Numbered from the stretch's first letter, positions 49,561-61,734 are shown. The stretch is 64,000 bases of DNA from Stenotrophomonas raiganjensis (SeqCode) (GCF_030658505.1 NZ_JAUTXR010000183.1:13696-77695), one strand, 5' to 3'. Numbers and translations are program-made. Notes: generated by a model not told the origin, from the sequence alone.

Positions 49561-49849
49561 GTCGCTTTCCTGACTCCCGATTGTGCGCGCCGTCGCGAAA
49601 TGAGACGGCGCGATTGACGCCTCCCGCACTCGGCGTATCGTTAATGCACTACCTTGACGCCTGTTGTGGCTTGATCGGCGGCAGGGGGATGATGCATCGT
49701 GGAGAGTCCGCTTCACAATGCGACGACGATCATGAACCGGGACGAATGACACGGGAGCCAGGCCGATGCAGGGTGCGAGCGTTCGCAGCGGCAGAGTATC
49801 CTCGCCTGCTGATGATCCAGCATGGTCGAGAAACCAGGCAGAGTACGCG

Positions 49850-50928
49850 TTGAACATCGTCATTGTTGACGACCAGACGTCCGCCCGGACGATGCTGCGC
49901 CACGTCATCGAGGATATCGCGCCGGAACTGAGCGTGTATGACTTCGGTGACCCGCTGACCGCATTGGCCTGGTGCGAGGCGCATCCGGTCGACCTGCTGC
50001 TGCTCGATTACCGCATGCCGGAGATGGACGGGCTGGAGTTCGCCCGTCGCTTCCGCCGTCTGCCCAAGCACCGCGATATCCCCGTGATCCTGATCACCGT
50101 GGTTGGCGACGAGCCGATCCGGCAGGCCGCGCTGGAAGCGGGTGTCATCGATTTCCTGGTCAAGCCGATCCGCCCGCGCGAGCTGCGCGCACGCTGTTAC
50201 AACCTGCTGCAGCTGCGCCAGCAGACCGAGAATGTGAAGCAGCGTGCGCTGTCGCTGGAGCAGCGCCTGCTGGCCAGCATGCACGAGGTGGAGGAGCGCG
50301 AACGCGAAACCCTGTCGCGATTGGCTCGGGCCATCGAGTTCCGTGATGCCGGCACCAGTGCCTATCCGGCACCAGTGCCTATCTGGAGCGCATGGCGCGC
50401 GTTGCGGGATTGATCGCCGAGCAGCTTGGCCTGCCCGAGGATGACGTCAGGCTGATCGAGATGGCCGCGCCGTTGCACGACATGGGCAAGATCGCCATCC
50501 CCGATGCGGTGCTGCTCAAGCAGGGCAAGCTCAACGAGGAGGAGCTGGCGATCATGCGCCGGCATCCGCGTATCGGCCATGAGCTGCTCAGTGGCAGCCA
50601 GAACCGCTTCATCCAGGTGGGTGCATTGATCGCGCTGCGCCATCATGAGCGTTACGACGGCAGCGGCTACCCCGATGGATTGGTCGGCGATGCGATCCCG
50701 CTGGAAGCGCGCATCGTCGCCGTCGCCGATGTGTTCGATGCCCTGATCTCGCCGCGCCCCTACAAGGAAGCATGGACGATGGAGGCCACCCTGGCCTATC
50801 TCTATGCCCAGCGCGGCCGGCTGTTCGACCCGCGTTGCGTGGACGCGCTGATGCGCGGCCGTGAGCAGCTGGACCAGATCTGCGCCGAGCATTCGATGGC
50901 CTCCGCGCGCCCGGGGCTGGGCGCGTGA
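49850..50928 (+). pseudogene. rpfG: rpfG response regulator (CheY receiver + HD-GYP), frameshifted by a 17-bp tandem duplication
   Basis: The receiver domain (MNIVIVDDQTSARTML from TTG 49850; phospho-Asp in LLLLDYRMPEMDG) is in one frame. The HD-GYP domain (PLHDMGKIAIPD, RHHERYDGSGYPDGL) is in another. The break is a perfect tandem repeat of CCGGCACCAGTGCCTAT at 50349-50365 and 50366-50382. Upstream reading ends at 50413 (187 aa, no HD-GYP core). Deleting 17 bp gives 354 codons ending at 50928, with GTSAYLERMARVAG across the joint as in RpfG. In Xanthomonas, RpfG degrades c-di-GMP when RpfC is activated by DSF. A free HD-GYP fragment might start at ATG 50392 (GGAG 3 nt upstream). Confidence 0.92.
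50349..50382. repeat. Perfect 2 x 17-bp tandem duplication in rpfG
   Basis: CCGGCACCAGTGCCTAT occurs twice back to back. Since 17 is not a multiple of 3, it shifts the frame. It is not a homopolymer, so a base-calling error is unlikely. Replication slippage could create and remove it. Confidence 0.95.
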
Positions 50929-53102
50929 AACGCCTGTGGTCGCAGCTGCGGCTGCGCCTGGCCCAACGCCAGGACAGTGAACACGGTCAGCAGATCGTCC
51001 GCATTGTCCTGATCAGCCTGATCCTGGCCTACGTATTGTTGCCGGCACCGCGCCACGACCTGCCACATGAGCAGTACGCGGGCGTGCTGGCGATCGTGCT
51101 GACCGGCCTGAGCCTGTCGCTGATGCTGTTCGGCTGGCTGCTGTGGCGACCGGCCCGTTCCGACCCGCGTCGCGTACTGGGCATGCTGGCCGACTACGGG
51201 CTGATCGCCGCCGGCATGGTGCAGATGGGCGAGCCGCTGGCCTGGGTCTACATCGTGGTGATGTGGGTGACGGTCGGCAACGGCATGCGCTTCGGCAATC
51301 ACTACCTGTATGTAGCGGTGGCGATGGCGATGGTCAGCTTCGGCTGTACGGTGCTGCTGACCCCGTACTGGGAGCAGAACTTCCGCCTGGCGATCGGCCT
51401 CTGGCTCGGTTTGGCAGCCGTGCCCCTGTACTTCTCGACACTGCTTCGGCAGTTGACCGAGGCGATGGCCGAAGCGCGTCGTGCCAGCGAGGCCAAGAGC
51501 CGCTTCCTGGCCAACATGAGCCACGAGTTCCGCACACCGTTGAATGGACTCAATGGCATGACCGAAGTGCTGGCGACCACGCGCCTGGACGAGGAACAGC
51601 GCGAGTGCCTCAACACCATCCAGGCGTCGTCGCGCAGCCTGCTGGCGCTGGTGGAGGAGGTGCTGGACATCTCTGCCATCGAGGCCGGCAAGCTGCGCGT
51701 GGTCGCGGAAGACTTCGCGCTGTCCGACGTGATCCAGGCGATCGGGCTGATCCTGCTGCCGCAGGCGAAGGCCAAGCGCCTGGACTACCGGGTGAAGGTT
51801 GCCGATGGCGTGCCACCGCAGCTGCGTGGTGATGTGGGCCACCTGCGGCAGATCCTGCTGAACCTGGCCGGCAATGCAGTCAAGTTCACCGACAACGGCC
51901 GGGTCGAGATCCGTGTCGGCGTGGTGCATGCCGACACCAGCGGCGCGGTGCGGCTGCGCTTCGACATCCTCGACACCGGCATCGGCGTGGCGCCGGCGAT
52001 GCGTATGCGTCTGTTCGATGCATTCGAGCAGGCCGACGTCAGCATGGCACGCCGCCACGAAGGCACCGGCCTGGGCACGACCATCGCCAAGGGCCTGGTC
52101 GAAGCAATGGACGGTGACATCGGCTACCTGGAGAATCCGCCACGCGGCAGCCACTTCTGGGTCGAACTGCCGTTCGCGCCGCCACAGCCGCGGGTCCCGG
52201 GCGCTGTGCCGAGCCTGGCCGGCGATGAGGAGGTGGGGACGGGAGGCAACGTGATCGCCTTCGCCGATCCGTTCCTGCGCCACCGGGCACGCGTGCGCAG
52301 CATGCAGATCCTGGTGGCCGACGACCACGAGGCCAATCGCATGGTCCTGCAGCGGCTGCTGCAGAAGGCCGGGCATCGGGTGTTGTGCGTGGACGGCGGC
52401 GAAGCGGTACTGGACGCGCTGGCTGACAGCGAGTTCGATGCGGTCATCGTTGATCTGCACATGCCGGGCATGAGCGGCCTGGACATGCTGAAGGAACTGC
52501 GGGTGATGCAGGCTGGCGGTGGCCCACGCACGCCGGTGCTGGTCCTCAGCGCCGACGTCACGCCGGAGGCGATCCAGCGGTGCACGCAGGCGGGCGCGCA
52601 TGCCTTCCTGGCCAAGCCGGTGGTGGCGGTACGCCTGCTCGATACCCTTGCCGAGATTGCCAGCAACGCCCAGCTGAAGACGGTGGCCGCGCCGGTCATG
52701 CGCTCGGGCGCGCTCCTGCCGGATGGCGTGCTCGACAGCAGCGTGCTGGACGAGCTGGCTTCGCTGGGGATGGGCGACGGATTCGAGCGCGAGTTCATCC
52801 GCCAGTGCCTGGAGGACGCCGCGACCTGCATGGGCAGTGCCGGGCAGGCGGGCGAGGCCGCGCAATGGGACGTATTCCGCGAACAGGCGCACGCGATCAA
52901 GGGCGTAGCCAGCAACCTCGGGCTGATGCGCGCGGCCAACCGCGCCGGCGAGCTGATGCGGATGGCGGACTGGCAGCTGAAGGCTGAATGGCGTTCGCGC
53001 CTGGGCACTCTGCAGGAAGCGATCAAGGAGGGGCGGCGTGCGCTGGAGGCGCGGGCGGAGCGCCGCGCGCGCGGCACGGCCGATGACGGTGAAGCACGCT
53101 GA
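50925..53102 (+). CDS. rpfC: Hybrid sensor histidine kinase RpfC (DSF sensor)
   Basis: A GTG start overlapping the rpfG stop by 4 bp gives 725 residues, close to Xanthomonas RpfC (726). About five membrane helices in residues 23-172, HisKA with phospho-His at residue 200 ([16 protein letters not shown]), HATPase ([34 protein letters not shown]), receiver ([26 protein letters not shown]) and C-terminal HPt ([16 protein letters not shown]). It senses DSF, phosphorylates RpfG, and at low DSF sequesters RpfF through its receiver. The single five-helix sensor fits the short RpfC variant rather than the ten-helix one described in some S. maltophilia. Confidence 0.95.
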   Translation: MKRLWSQLRLRLAQRQDSEHGQQIVRIVLISLILAYVLLPAPRHDLPHEQYAGVLAIVLTGLSLSLMLFGWLLWRPARSDPRRVLGMLADYGLIAAGMVQMGEPLAWVYIVVMWVTVGNGMRFGNHYLYVAVAMAMVSFGCTVLLTPYWEQNFRLAIGLWLGLAAVPLYFSTLLRQLTEAMAEARRASEAKSRFLANMSHEFRTPLNGLNGMTEVLATTRLDEEQRECLNTIQASSRSLLALVEEVLDISAIEAGKLRVVAEDFALSDVIQAIGLILLPQAKAKRLDYRVKVADGVPPQLRGDVGHLRQILLNLAGNAVKFTDNGRVEIRVGVVHADTSGAVRLRFDILDTGIGVAPAMRMRLFDAFEQADVSMARRHEGTGLGTTIAKGLVEAMDGDIGYLENPPRGSHFWVELPFAPPQPRVPGAVPSLAGDEEVGTGGNVIAFADPFLRHRARVRSMQILVADDHEANRMVLQRLLQKAGHRVLCVDGGEAVLDALADSEFDAVIVDLHMPGMSGLDMLKELRVMQAGGGPRTPVLVLSADVTPEAIQRCTQAGAHAFLAKPVVAVRLLDTLAEIASNAQLKTVAAPVMRSGALLPDGVLDSSVLDELASLGMGDGFEREFIRQCLEDAATCMGSAGQAGEAAQWDVFREQAHAIKGVASNLGLMRAANRAGELMRMADWQLKAEWRSRLGTLQEAIKEGRRALEARAERRARGTADDGEAR

Positions 53103-53121
53103 TCCATGCCATTGGCACCCT

Positions 53122-53149
53122 AAAAAAAGCCCGGTGGCCAACCGGGCTT
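53122..53149 (-). terminator. Intrinsic terminator after rpfF
   Basis: AAGCCCGGT / ACCGGGCTT stem (53127-53149), with a run of A on the plus strand that gives a U-tract for minus-strand transcripts. It ends rpfF transcription 25 bp past the stop and separates it from the convergent rpfC. Confidence 0.85.
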
Positions 53150-53174
53150 GAACCCTTCTGGGGGAGGGGAGGAA

Positions 53175-54047
53175 TCAGGCCGCGTCGATGCTTGCGCGAC
53201 GGGTCTGGGCCTTGATCAGGCGATCCATGGTGCGCAGCGAGCGATCGCCAAGGGCGAGGGCGGAATCAACCCACACCTTGGTGATCTCCAGCAGTTCGTC
53301 GTAGCTGACGGCCTGGGCGATGCCGCGTGCGGCGTTCATGGCCAGGTAGGACTGTGGGATCCGCTGCTGCTGGCGGATCAGGTCTTCGACCGCAGCGCGG
53401 CCTTCGCCCTTCTTCACCAGCACGTCAACCACGCCCATCGCATGCATTTCCTCGGCACTGTAGACCCGGCCATCGAGGATGATCTTCTCGGCCAGGTGCG
53501 GCGACACCCGGCGGCACAGGAACGAATAGGCGCCCATGCCCGGGAACAGGCCGAACAGCACCTCGGGCAGGCCCAGGCCGCTGCCTTCCTCGGCGACGAT
53601 GGTGTGGCAGGCCAGTGCCATTTCCAGGCCACCGCCGAGGGCGTCCCCCTGGATCAGGGCGATCGAGCGGACGTCGCCGCCGAACCCGGTATGCAGGTGG
53701 TGCACGCCTTCCACGCAGCGCTGGGCGTAGGTCAGCAACAGGTCGCGGTTGCCTTCGCGGATGAGGCGGGTGAACAGATCCAGGTCACCGCCCAGGTTGT
53801 AGGCGACGGCATCGGACGCCAGCACGAAGTGCCGCAGCTTGCCGCTGTGGCGCTCGGCGGGGCTCTGGGTGATGGCGGCCATGTAGCTCCACATCTCGTC
53901 GAGCATGTCCTTGCGGCAGCAGGGGCGGACGCCGGTGGCGGCATCGGCGTGCATGAACAGCCAGTGGGCAGCGCCGTCGGCGCTGTCTTCGGTACGGATG
54001 GTGGCGAAACGCGAGCCGCTGGAAGGCAGCTTTTCAATGGTGCTCAT
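53175..54047 (-). CDS. rpfF: DSF synthase RpfF (crotonase fold)
   Basis: The start MSTIEKLPSSGSRFATIR at 54047 gives 290 residues, against 289 in Xanthomonas. Crotonase fold with the two catalytic glutamates conserved: Glu142 in GDALGGGLEMALAC and Glu162 in GLGLPEVLFGLFPGMGAYS (Glu141/161 in X. campestris). It dehydrates 3-hydroxyacyl-ACP and releases cis-2-unsaturated fatty acids (DSF). Preceded by rpfB on the same strand, with a strong hairpin between them. Confidence 0.95.
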   Translation of the reverse strand: MSTIEKLPSSGSRFATIRTEDSADGAAHWLFMHADAATGVRPCCRKDMLDEMWSYMAAITQSPAERHSGKLRHFVLASDAVAYNLGGDLDLFTRLIREGNRDLLLTYAQRCVEGVHHLHTGFGGDVRSIALIQGDALGGGLEMALACHTIVAEEGSGLGLPEVLFGLFPGMGAYSFLCRRVSPHLAEKIILDGRVYSAEEMHAMGVVDVLVKKGEGRAAVEDLIRQQQRIPQSYLAMNAARGIAQAVSYDELLEITKVWVDSALALGDRSLRTMDRLIKAQTRRASIDAA

Positions 54048-54154
54048 GTAAGGGTCCTCGGCATGCGGCCCGCAGAGTGAAGTGGGTGGCCGGCGGGCCG
54101 AACGGTCCACACACGCGGCGATGCTACACCGCCCCTGTGGCGGCGTATGCGAAA

Positions 54155-54182
54155 GGGCCCGGGACGTTTCCGTCCCGGGCCC
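54155..54182 (-). terminator. Hairpin between rpfB and rpfF
   Basis: GGGCCCGGGACG / CGTCCCGGGCCC with a TTTC loop, a 12-bp perfect stem starting 27 bp after the rpfB stop. The T-tract on the minus strand is short (TTTC), so it may attenuate rather than stop rpfB transcription before rpfF. Confidence 0.6.
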
Positions 54183-54208
54183 GCTACCCTTCAAACTGCC
54201 ACAAACCC

Positions 54209-55885
54209 TTACTGGGCGGGCGTATCACGCAGTTCGCGACGGAGAATCTTGCCGACATTGGTCTTCGGCAGCTCCTTTCGGAATTCAACGATTCTGGGGT
54301 GCTTGTAGCCGGTCAGGTTGGCGCGGGCGTGCTCCTTCACCATCTCGGCGGTCAGGTTCGGGTCCTTCTTGACGATGACCACCTTCACCACTTCGCCGGA
54401 CTTCTCGTCCGGAACGCCGACCGCGGCCACTTCCAGCACGCCCGGCATCATCGCGATCACATCCTCGACTTCGTTCGGGTACACATTGAAGCCGGACACC
54501 AGGATCATGTCCTTCTTGCGGTCGACGATGTAGAAGAACCCCTGTTCATCCATCTTCGCCATGTCGCCGGTGTGCAGCCAGCCGTCGGCGTCGACCGCCT
54601 TGGCGGTTTCCTCCGGACGCTGCCAGTAGCCCTTCATCACCTGCGGGCCCTTGATGCAGAGCTCGCCGACTTCACCCAGCGGCAGGATGGCACTGTTGTC
54701 GTCCTTGATGCAGGCATCGGTGGACGGGATCGGCAGGCCGATCGAGCCGTTGTACTCGGTGAGGGTCAGCGGGTTGATGCAGGCTGCCGGAGAGGTCTCG
54801 GTCAGGCCGTAGGCCTCGACCAGGGTCACGCCGGTGACCTTCTTCCAGCGCTCGGCCACGGCGCGCTGCACGGCCATGCCGCCGCCCAGGGTGACCTTCA
54901 GCGAGGAGAAGTCGACAGAGTCGAAGCCGGGTGTGTTGAGCAGGCCGTTGAACAGCGTGTTGACGCCGGTGATGGCGGTGAAGCGCACCGACTTGAGCTC
55001 CTTGACGAAGCCCTTCATGTCGCGCGGGTTGGTGATCAGGTGGTTGCAGCCACCGAACTTCATGAAGACCAGGCCGTTCGCGGTCAGTGCGAAGATGTGA
55101 TAAAGCGGCAGGGCGGTGATGATCCACTCCTTGCCCATCTCGATGCCCGACGCGCTGATCCAGGCCGAGGCCTGCTGCATGTTGGCGATCAGGTTGCGGT
55201 TGGTCAGCATCGCGCCCTTGGCGACGCCGGTGGTGCCGCCGGTGTACTGCAGGAAGGCAATGTCGTCGTGGTCGATCTCGACCTTGGGCAGGCTGTGCCG
55301 GCTGCCCAGCTTGAGCGCCTGCCTGAAGCGCACCGCACCCTTCAGGTGGTAGTTGGGCACCATCTTCTTGATGTACTTCAGCACGAAGTTGACGATCACG
55401 CCCTTGCCGCCGAGCAGGTCGCCCAGGCCGGTGGTGATCACGTGCTTGACCGGCGTATCGGCGATGACCTGCTCGACGGTGTCGCCGAAGTTGTCGACCA
55501 CGACCAGCGCGGTCACGCCGGCGTCGACCAGCTGATGCTTGAGCTCGCGCGCGGTGTACAGCGGATTGACGTTGACCACGGTGAGGCCTGCGCGCAGCAC
55601 GCCGAAGGTGGCGACCGGGTACTGCAGGCAGTTGGGCATCATCAGGGCGACGCGGTCACCCTTCTTGAGCTTGAGCTCCCCCAGCAGGTAGGCCGCGAAC
55701 TGATTGACCAGCGCGTCGGTCTCGCCATAGGTGAGTACCTTGCCGAAGCTGGAGTAGGCCGGACGGTCGCGGAATTTCGCGACGGAAGCGTCGAAGACCG
55801 AAGCTACCGAATGGAACTCATTGACGTCGATCTCGGCGGGAACGCCTTTCGGATAGCTCTGCAGCCAGGGACGATCCAGACTCAT
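54209..55885 (-). CDS. rpfB: Long-chain fatty acyl-CoA ligase RpfB
   Basis: The ATG at 55885 has a strong GGAGGGGG 4-5 bp upstream; 558 residues, like FadD. AMP-binding P-loop [40 protein letters not shown] and C-terminal [12 protein letters not shown] are all present. In Xanthomonas RpfB activates free fatty acids, including DSF, feeding turnover of the signal. In operon order with rpfF. Confidence 0.95.
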   Translation of the reverse strand: MSLDRPWLQSYPKGVPAEIDVNEFHSVASVFDASVAKFRDRPAYSSFGKVLTYGETDALVNQFAAYLLGELKLKKGDRVALMMPNCLQYPVATFGVLRAGLTVVNVNPLYTARELKHQLVDAGVTALVVVDNFGDTVEQVIADTPVKHVITTGLGDLLGGKGVIVNFVLKYIKKMVPNYHLKGAVRFRQALKLGSRHSLPKVEIDHDDIAFLQYTGGTTGVAKGAMLTNRNLIANMQQASAWISASGIEMGKEWIITALPLYHIFALTANGLVFMKFGGCNHLITNPRDMKGFVKELKSVRFTAITGVNTLFNGLLNTPGFDSVDFSSLKVTLGGGMAVQRAVAERWKKVTGVTLVEAYGLTETSPAACINPLTLTEYNGSIGLPIPSTDACIKDDNSAILPLGEVGELCIKGPQVMKGYWQRPEETAKAVDADGWLHTGDMAKMDEQGFFYIVDRKKDMILVSGFNVYPNEVEDVIAMMPGVLEVAAVGVPDEKSGEVVKVVIVKKDPNLTAEMVKEHARANLTGYKHPRIVEFRKELPKTNVGKILRRELRDTPAQ

Positions 55886-56007
55886 ATTCCCCCTCCAGGA
55901 ATCGTGATGTATTAGGTTCCGACCCTGAGCGTATCGACAACGGCCGGTCATTGCAGCATACCCCGCCGTAGGGAAAACGCGAAGAGGGGTTCGCGGAGGC
56001 TGCAACG

Positions 56008-56082
56008 GTAGGTGCCGACCTTGGTCGGCACAGGATTGCGAGGGGGCGCTGTGGAGGTGTGCCCACCAAGGTGGGCACCTAC
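56008..56082. repeat. Inverted SMAG REP pair
   Basis: GTAGGTGCCGACCTTGGTCGGCAC and its outward-facing partner GTGCCCACCAAGGTGGGCACCTAC, between rpfB upstream sequence and the end of betA. Confidence 0.8.
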
Positions 56083-56119
56083 CGGTTTGGGGTGTGGGTC
56101 TGCCGAAGGGCCGTCTGCG

Positions 56120-57802
56120 TCAGCCCTGCTTGCGCACCGGTGCGCCGTTGGCCTTGTAGTACGGCGCGGTGCTGCGGGCCAGCGGGGTGCGGCCGCGGAT
56201 CACATCGGCCAGCTTCTCGGCCATCATGATGGTCGGCGCGTTGAGGTTGCCGGTCACCACCTGCGGCATGATCGAGGCATCGACGATGCGCAGGCCTTCC
56301 AGGCCGTGCACGCGGCCCTGGCCATCGACCACCGCCATCGGATCATCGGCGTGGCCCATCTTGTTCGAGCACGACGGGTGGTAGGCGGTCTCGGCATGCT
56401 CGCGGACGAATGCATCGATCTGCGCGTCGGTCTGCAGCGCGCTGCCCGGCGAGATCTCGCGGCCGCTGTACGGTGCCAGCGCCGGCTGCGCGAAGATCTC
56501 GCGGGTGATGCGGATCGCCGCGCGGAACTCGCGCCAGTCCTGCTCGTGCGACATGTAGTTGAACAGGATGCTCGGATGTTCGCGCGGGTCCTTCGAGCGC
56601 ACGTGGATGCGGCCGCGGCTGGGCGAGCGCATCGAGCCGACGTGCATCTGGAAGCTGTGTGCCTTGATCGGGTTGGAGCCGTTGTAATTGATCGCCACCG
56701 GCAGGAAGTGGTACTGCAGGTTCGGCCAGTCGAATTCGGCGTCGCTGCGGATGAAGCCACCGGCCTCGAACTGGTTGCTGGCGCCGATGCCGGTGCCCAG
56801 GAACAGCCACTCGGCGCCGATCGCCGGCTGGTTGTACAGCTTCAGTGCCGGTGCCAGCGAGACCGGCTTCTTGCACTCGTACTGCAGGTACATCTCCAGG
56901 TGGTCCTGCAGGTTGGCGCCGACGCCCGGCAGGTGGTGCACCAGGTCGATGTCCAGGCTGCGCAGCAGGTCGGCCGGGCCGACGCCCGAACGCTGCAGGA
57001 TCTGCGGCGAGGCGATGGCACCGCCACACAGCAGCACTTCGCGGCGCGCGGTGGCACGCTGCGGCTGGTCGTTGTGCAGCCACTGCACGCCCACCGCACG
57101 CTTGCCCGAGAACAGGATGCGGTCGGTAAGCGCGTGGGTGACGATGGTCAGGTTCGGGCGCGGCTTGGCCAGGTCCAGGTAGCCGCGGGCAGTGCTGGAG
57201 CGACGGCCCTTCGGGGTCACCGTGCGGTCCATCGGGCCGAAGCCTTCCTGCTGGTAGCCGTTGAGGTCGTCGGTGCGCGGGTAACCGGCCTGCACGCCGG
57301 CTTCGACCATCGCAGCGAACAGCTCGTTGTTGCCGGCCTTCGGGGTGGTCACCCGCAGCGGGCCATCACCACCGTGGTAGTCGTTGGGACCGATGTCGCG
57401 GGTCTCCGCCTTGCGGAAGTACGGCAGGCAGTCCAGGTAGGTCCAGTCTTCCAGGCCCGGCATGCTGGCCCAGTTGTCGTAGTCCATCGCGTTGCCGCGG
57501 ATGTAGCACATGCCGTTGATCAGCGACGAGCCGCCCAGGCCCTTGCCGCGGCCGCAGTCCATGCGGCGGTTGTTCATGAAGGGCTCGGGATCGGTCTTGT
57601 ACGCCCAGTTGTAGCGCTTGCCCTGCAGCGGGAAGGCCAGCGCGGCCGGCATCTGGGTACGGAAGTCGAGCCGGTAGTCCGGGCCACCGGCTTCCAGCAG
57701 CAGCACGCTGACATCGGCATCTTCGGTGAGGCGGGTGGCCAGCACGTTGCCGGCCGAACCGGCGCCGATGATGATGTAGTCGTACTCGTTATGGGTGCTC
57801 AT
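56120..57802 (-). CDS. betA: Choline dehydrogenase
   Basis: The start at 57802 ([21 protein letters not shown]) gives 560 residues. A GMC oxidoreductase: FAD loop [45 protein letters not shown], and [10 protein letters not shown] near the active site. Oxidises choline to betaine aldehyde at the inner membrane. Third gene of betI-betB-betA. Confidence 0.95.
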   Translation of the reverse strand: MSTHNEYDYIIIGAGSAGNVLATRLTEDADVSVLLLEAGGPDYRLDFRTQMPAALAFPLQGKRYNWAYKTDPEPFMNNRRMDCGRGKGLGGSSLINGMCYIRGNAMDYDNWASMPGLEDWTYLDCLPYFRKAETRDIGPNDYHGGDGPLRVTTPKAGNNELFAAMVEAGVQAGYPRTDDLNGYQQEGFGPMDRTVTPKGRRSSTARGYLDLAKPRPNLTIVTHALTDRILFSGKRAVGVQWLHNDQPQRATARREVLLCGGAIASPQILQRSGVGPADLLRSLDIDLVHHLPGVGANLQDHLEMYLQYECKKPVSLAPALKLYNQPAIGAEWLFLGTGIGASNQFEAGGFIRSDAEFDWPNLQYHFLPVAINYNGSNPIKAHSFQMHVGSMRSPSRGRIHVRSKDPREHPSILFNYMSHEQDWREFRAAIRITREIFAQPALAPYSGREISPGSALQTDAQIDAFVREHAETAYHPSCSNKMGHADDPMAVVDGQGRVHGLEGLRIVDASIMPQVVTGNLNAPTIMMAEKLADVIRGRTPLARSTAPYYKANGAPVRKQG

Positions 57803-57903
57803 GGGTGTCTCCTGCAGGCCGCGACGCACTGCATGCAGGCGTCGCGGCGGAATGTCGGATCGGCGCGGTGGCCGGACGATGGGGCGGGCGCAGGCTGCGC
57901 CGG

Positions 57904-59376
<1,473 letters not shown>

Positions 59377-59414
59377 GGGGCGTACTCCTTGGAAGGGGGC
59401 GGGTGCTGGAACGC

Positions 59415-60005
59415 TTATAGCGCGACAGCCTGCAACTGGAAGTCGATGTAGCCGTAAGCGATGCGCCGGGATTTCTCGGCGTTGAACTGGCCGCCGACCA
59501 GGCTGCCGCGCAGCCACAGGCCGTCGACCATCGCGGCCAGGCCGCGGGCGGCGAGGCGGGCCTGCGGGTGGGGCAGCAGGCGGTTGAACTGGTGGCACAG
59601 GTTGGAGAACAGCCGCTGGTCGTTGGCGCGCTGCAGGCGGGCCAGTTCCGGCTGGTGCATGCTCGCGGCCCAGAAGGTGAGCCAGACGCGCATCGCGGTG
59701 CCGTTGATCTGGCTGTCGTCGAAGTTGCCATCGACGATGGCGCGCAGTTGCTCGCGCGGGTCGTCGCCGGCGTCGGCCCGGTAGCGGGCGACGGCGTCCT
59801 TCAGTTCGCGCAGGATCTGCCGCATCGCAGCATTGAGCAGGCCGTCCTTGTCGCCGAAGTAGTGGGCGACGATGCCGCTGGACAGCCCTGCCTTCTTCGC
59901 GATGGTGGCGACGGTCGCATCGGCCATGCCGATCTCGTCGATGGTCTGGAAAGTGGCCCGGATCAGCTGTTCGCGCCGTACCGGTTCCACGCCTTTCTTC
60001 GGCAT
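59415..60005 (-). CDS. betI: Transcriptional repressor BetI (TetR family)
   Basis: The start [20 protein letters not shown] at 60005 gives 196 residues. TetR helix-turn-helix ([28 protein letters not shown]) with the BetI-type C-terminal domain ([13 protein letters not shown] at the end). Represses bet genes and is released by choline. First gene of betIBA, divergent from betT across a 28-bp palindrome. Confidence 0.95.
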   Translation of the reverse strand: MPKKGVEPVRREQLIRATFQTIDEIGMADATVATIAKKAGLSSGIVAHYFGDKDGLLNAAMRQILRELKDAVARYRADAGDDPREQLRAIVDGNFDDSQINGTAMRVWLTFWAASMHQPELARLQRANDQRLFSNLCHQFNRLLPHPQARLAARGLAAMVDGLWLRGSLVGGQFNAEKSRRIAYGYIDFQLQAVAL

Positions 60006-60057
60006 TGTCTCTCCACGGATTGCGACCCGAAGGATCGGGCTGCCGGCCATTATGCTT

Positions 60058-60085
60058 TTTATTGATTGAACGTTCAATCAATAAA
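60058..60085. promoter_or_regulatory. Probable BetI operator, 28-bp perfect palindrome
   Basis: The core TTGATTGAACGTTCAATCAA is extended by matching bases to 28 bp, in the 170-bp space between betI and betT. TTGATTGAACGTTCAATCAA-type sites are known BetI targets; position and symmetry support control of both operons. Confidence 0.85.
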
Positions 60086-60175
60086 CCCTAGGATGCGCTC
60101 GCGCCCCACGCCATGGGCCCGGTTTACCGGTCCGGCCCCGCCCATGTGCTCCCTCGGACTTGATGAGACGACCCC

Positions 60176-61726
60176 ATGTCTTCCCTGGCTCATCCCAAGC
60201 GTTCGCCCCTGCGCTTGAACCGTTTTGTCTTCTTCAGCTCGTCGGTGTCGATCGGCATCCTCGGGCTGCTCACCGTTCTCTATCCCGAAAGCAGCGAGCA
60301 CTGGCTGCAGTGGGCGCAGGCCGAAGTCTCGGCGGCGTTCGGCTGGTGGTACATGCTGCTGATCGTGCTGTGCCTGGGCTTCGTGCTGTGGCTGGCGTTC
60401 TCGCCGTATGGCCGCATCCGCCTGGGCCACAACGAGGAATCACCGGCCTTCGGCTACGTCGCCTGGGTCTCGATGCTGTTCTCGGCCGGCATCGGCATCG
60501 CGCTGCTGTATTACGGCGCCTACGAGCCGCTGGATCATTTCCTCAACCCGCCCGGGCAGCCCGGTGGTACGGTGGCCGCTGGCCGCGAGGCGATGGTGCT
60601 GACCTTCCTGCACTGGGGCCTGCATGGCTGGGCGTTGTATGCGCTGGTCGGCGTGGCGCTGGGCTACTTCGCCTATCGCCGTGACCTGCCGTTGGCGCTG
60701 CGTTCGGCGCTGTACCCGATCTTCGGTGAGCGCATCCACGGCCGTATCGGCGACATGGTGGATGGCTTCGGCATCCTGGCCACGCTGATCTCGATGGTCA
60801 CCAACCTCGGCATCGGTGCGCTGGTGGTGCAGTCCGGCCTGGTCTACCTGTTCCACATCCCGGATACGCCGCAGGTGCTGGTGGCGATCGTGCTGGTGAT
60901 GATGGTGGTGGCTACCATCGGCGTGGTTGCTGGCGTGGAAAAGGGCATCGCCTGGCTGTCCAACCTCAACGTGCGCCTGCTGTGCGGCCTGCTGCTGTTC
61001 GTGCTGGTCACCGGCCCGACCCTGCACCTGTTCGACGGCCTGATCCAGAACACCGGCGATTACCTCGGCGCGTTCGTGCGCAAGAGCTTCGACATGTACC
61101 TCAACGACCCGAAGGGCCGTGAGTGGATGGGCTCGTGGACGCTGTTCTACTGGGCGTGGTGGATTGCCTGGGCGCCGTTCGTCGGCCTTTTCGTGGCGCG
61201 CATCTCGCGTGGCCGCACCATCCGCGAAGTGATCATGGGCGTGCTGCTGATCCCGCTCGGCTTCACCCTGGCGTGGCTGTCGATCTTCGGCAACACCGCC
61301 ATCGACCTGGTGCTCAACCACGGCCAGGCGATCCTGGGTGACGTGGCCCAGCATGATGCGGCGATGACGCTGTTCAAGCTGCTGGAATACCTGCCCGCTG
61401 CGCCGTACGTGGCCGGTGCCGCGGTGGTGATCGGCTTCGTGCTGTTCCTGACCCCGGTCGATTCGGGCACGCTGATGATCGCCAACCTGTGTACCCGTCG
61501 TGTCGATGACGGCGTCGAGGACGGTCACGACGCGCCGATCTGGCTGCGCGTGTTCTGGGCGGTCGGCATCACCGTGGCCAGCGTCGGCCTGCTGCTGGCC
61601 GGCAACTTCAGTGCGATGCAGACCGCAGTGGTGCTGTGCGGCCTGCCGTTCTCGTTCACCCTGGCGTTCTACATGTGGGGCCTGCTGAAGGCGCTGCGTA
61701 CCGACCCGGACGCACCGCGCCGCTGA
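60176..61726 (+). CDS. betT: Choline transporter (BCCT family)
   Basis: 516 residues with 12 membrane helices. The BCCT signature is WTLFYWAWWIAWAPFVGLFVA, and SAGIGIALLYYG is the glycine-rich TM3 stretch. It lacks the long cytosolic C-terminal tail of E. coli BetT (677 aa), so osmotic activation may differ. Divergent from betIBA, imports choline for betaine synthesis. Confidence 0.93.
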   Translation: MSSLAHPKRSPLRLNRFVFFSSSVSIGILGLLTVLYPESSEHWLQWAQAEVSAAFGWWYMLLIVLCLGFVLWLAFSPYGRIRLGHNEESPAFGYVAWVSMLFSAGIGIALLYYGAYEPLDHFLNPPGQPGGTVAAGREAMVLTFLHWGLHGWALYALVGVALGYFAYRRDLPLALRSALYPIFGERIHGRIGDMVDGFGILATLISMVTNLGIGALVVQSGLVYLFHIPDTPQVLVAIVLVMMVVATIGVVAGVEKGIAWLSNLNVRLLCGLLLFVLVTGPTLHLFDGLIQNTGDYLGAFVRKSFDMYLNDPKGREWMGSWTLFYWAWWIAWAPFVGLFVARISRGRTIREVIMGVLLIPLGFTLAWLSIFGNTAIDLVLNHGQAILGDVAQHDAAMTLFKLLEYLPAAPYVAGAAVVIGFVLFLTPVDSGTLMIANLCTRRVDDGVEDGHDAPIWLRVFWAVGITVASVGLLLAGNFSAMQTAVVLCGLPFSFTLAFYMWGLLKALRTDPDAPRR

Positions 61727-61734
61727 GTGCTTGT

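Noticed and set aside
49587..49611. Hairpin GCGCCGTC/GACGGCGC after lysS as a terminator
   Set aside because: No T-run follows, so a terminator function cannot be supported.
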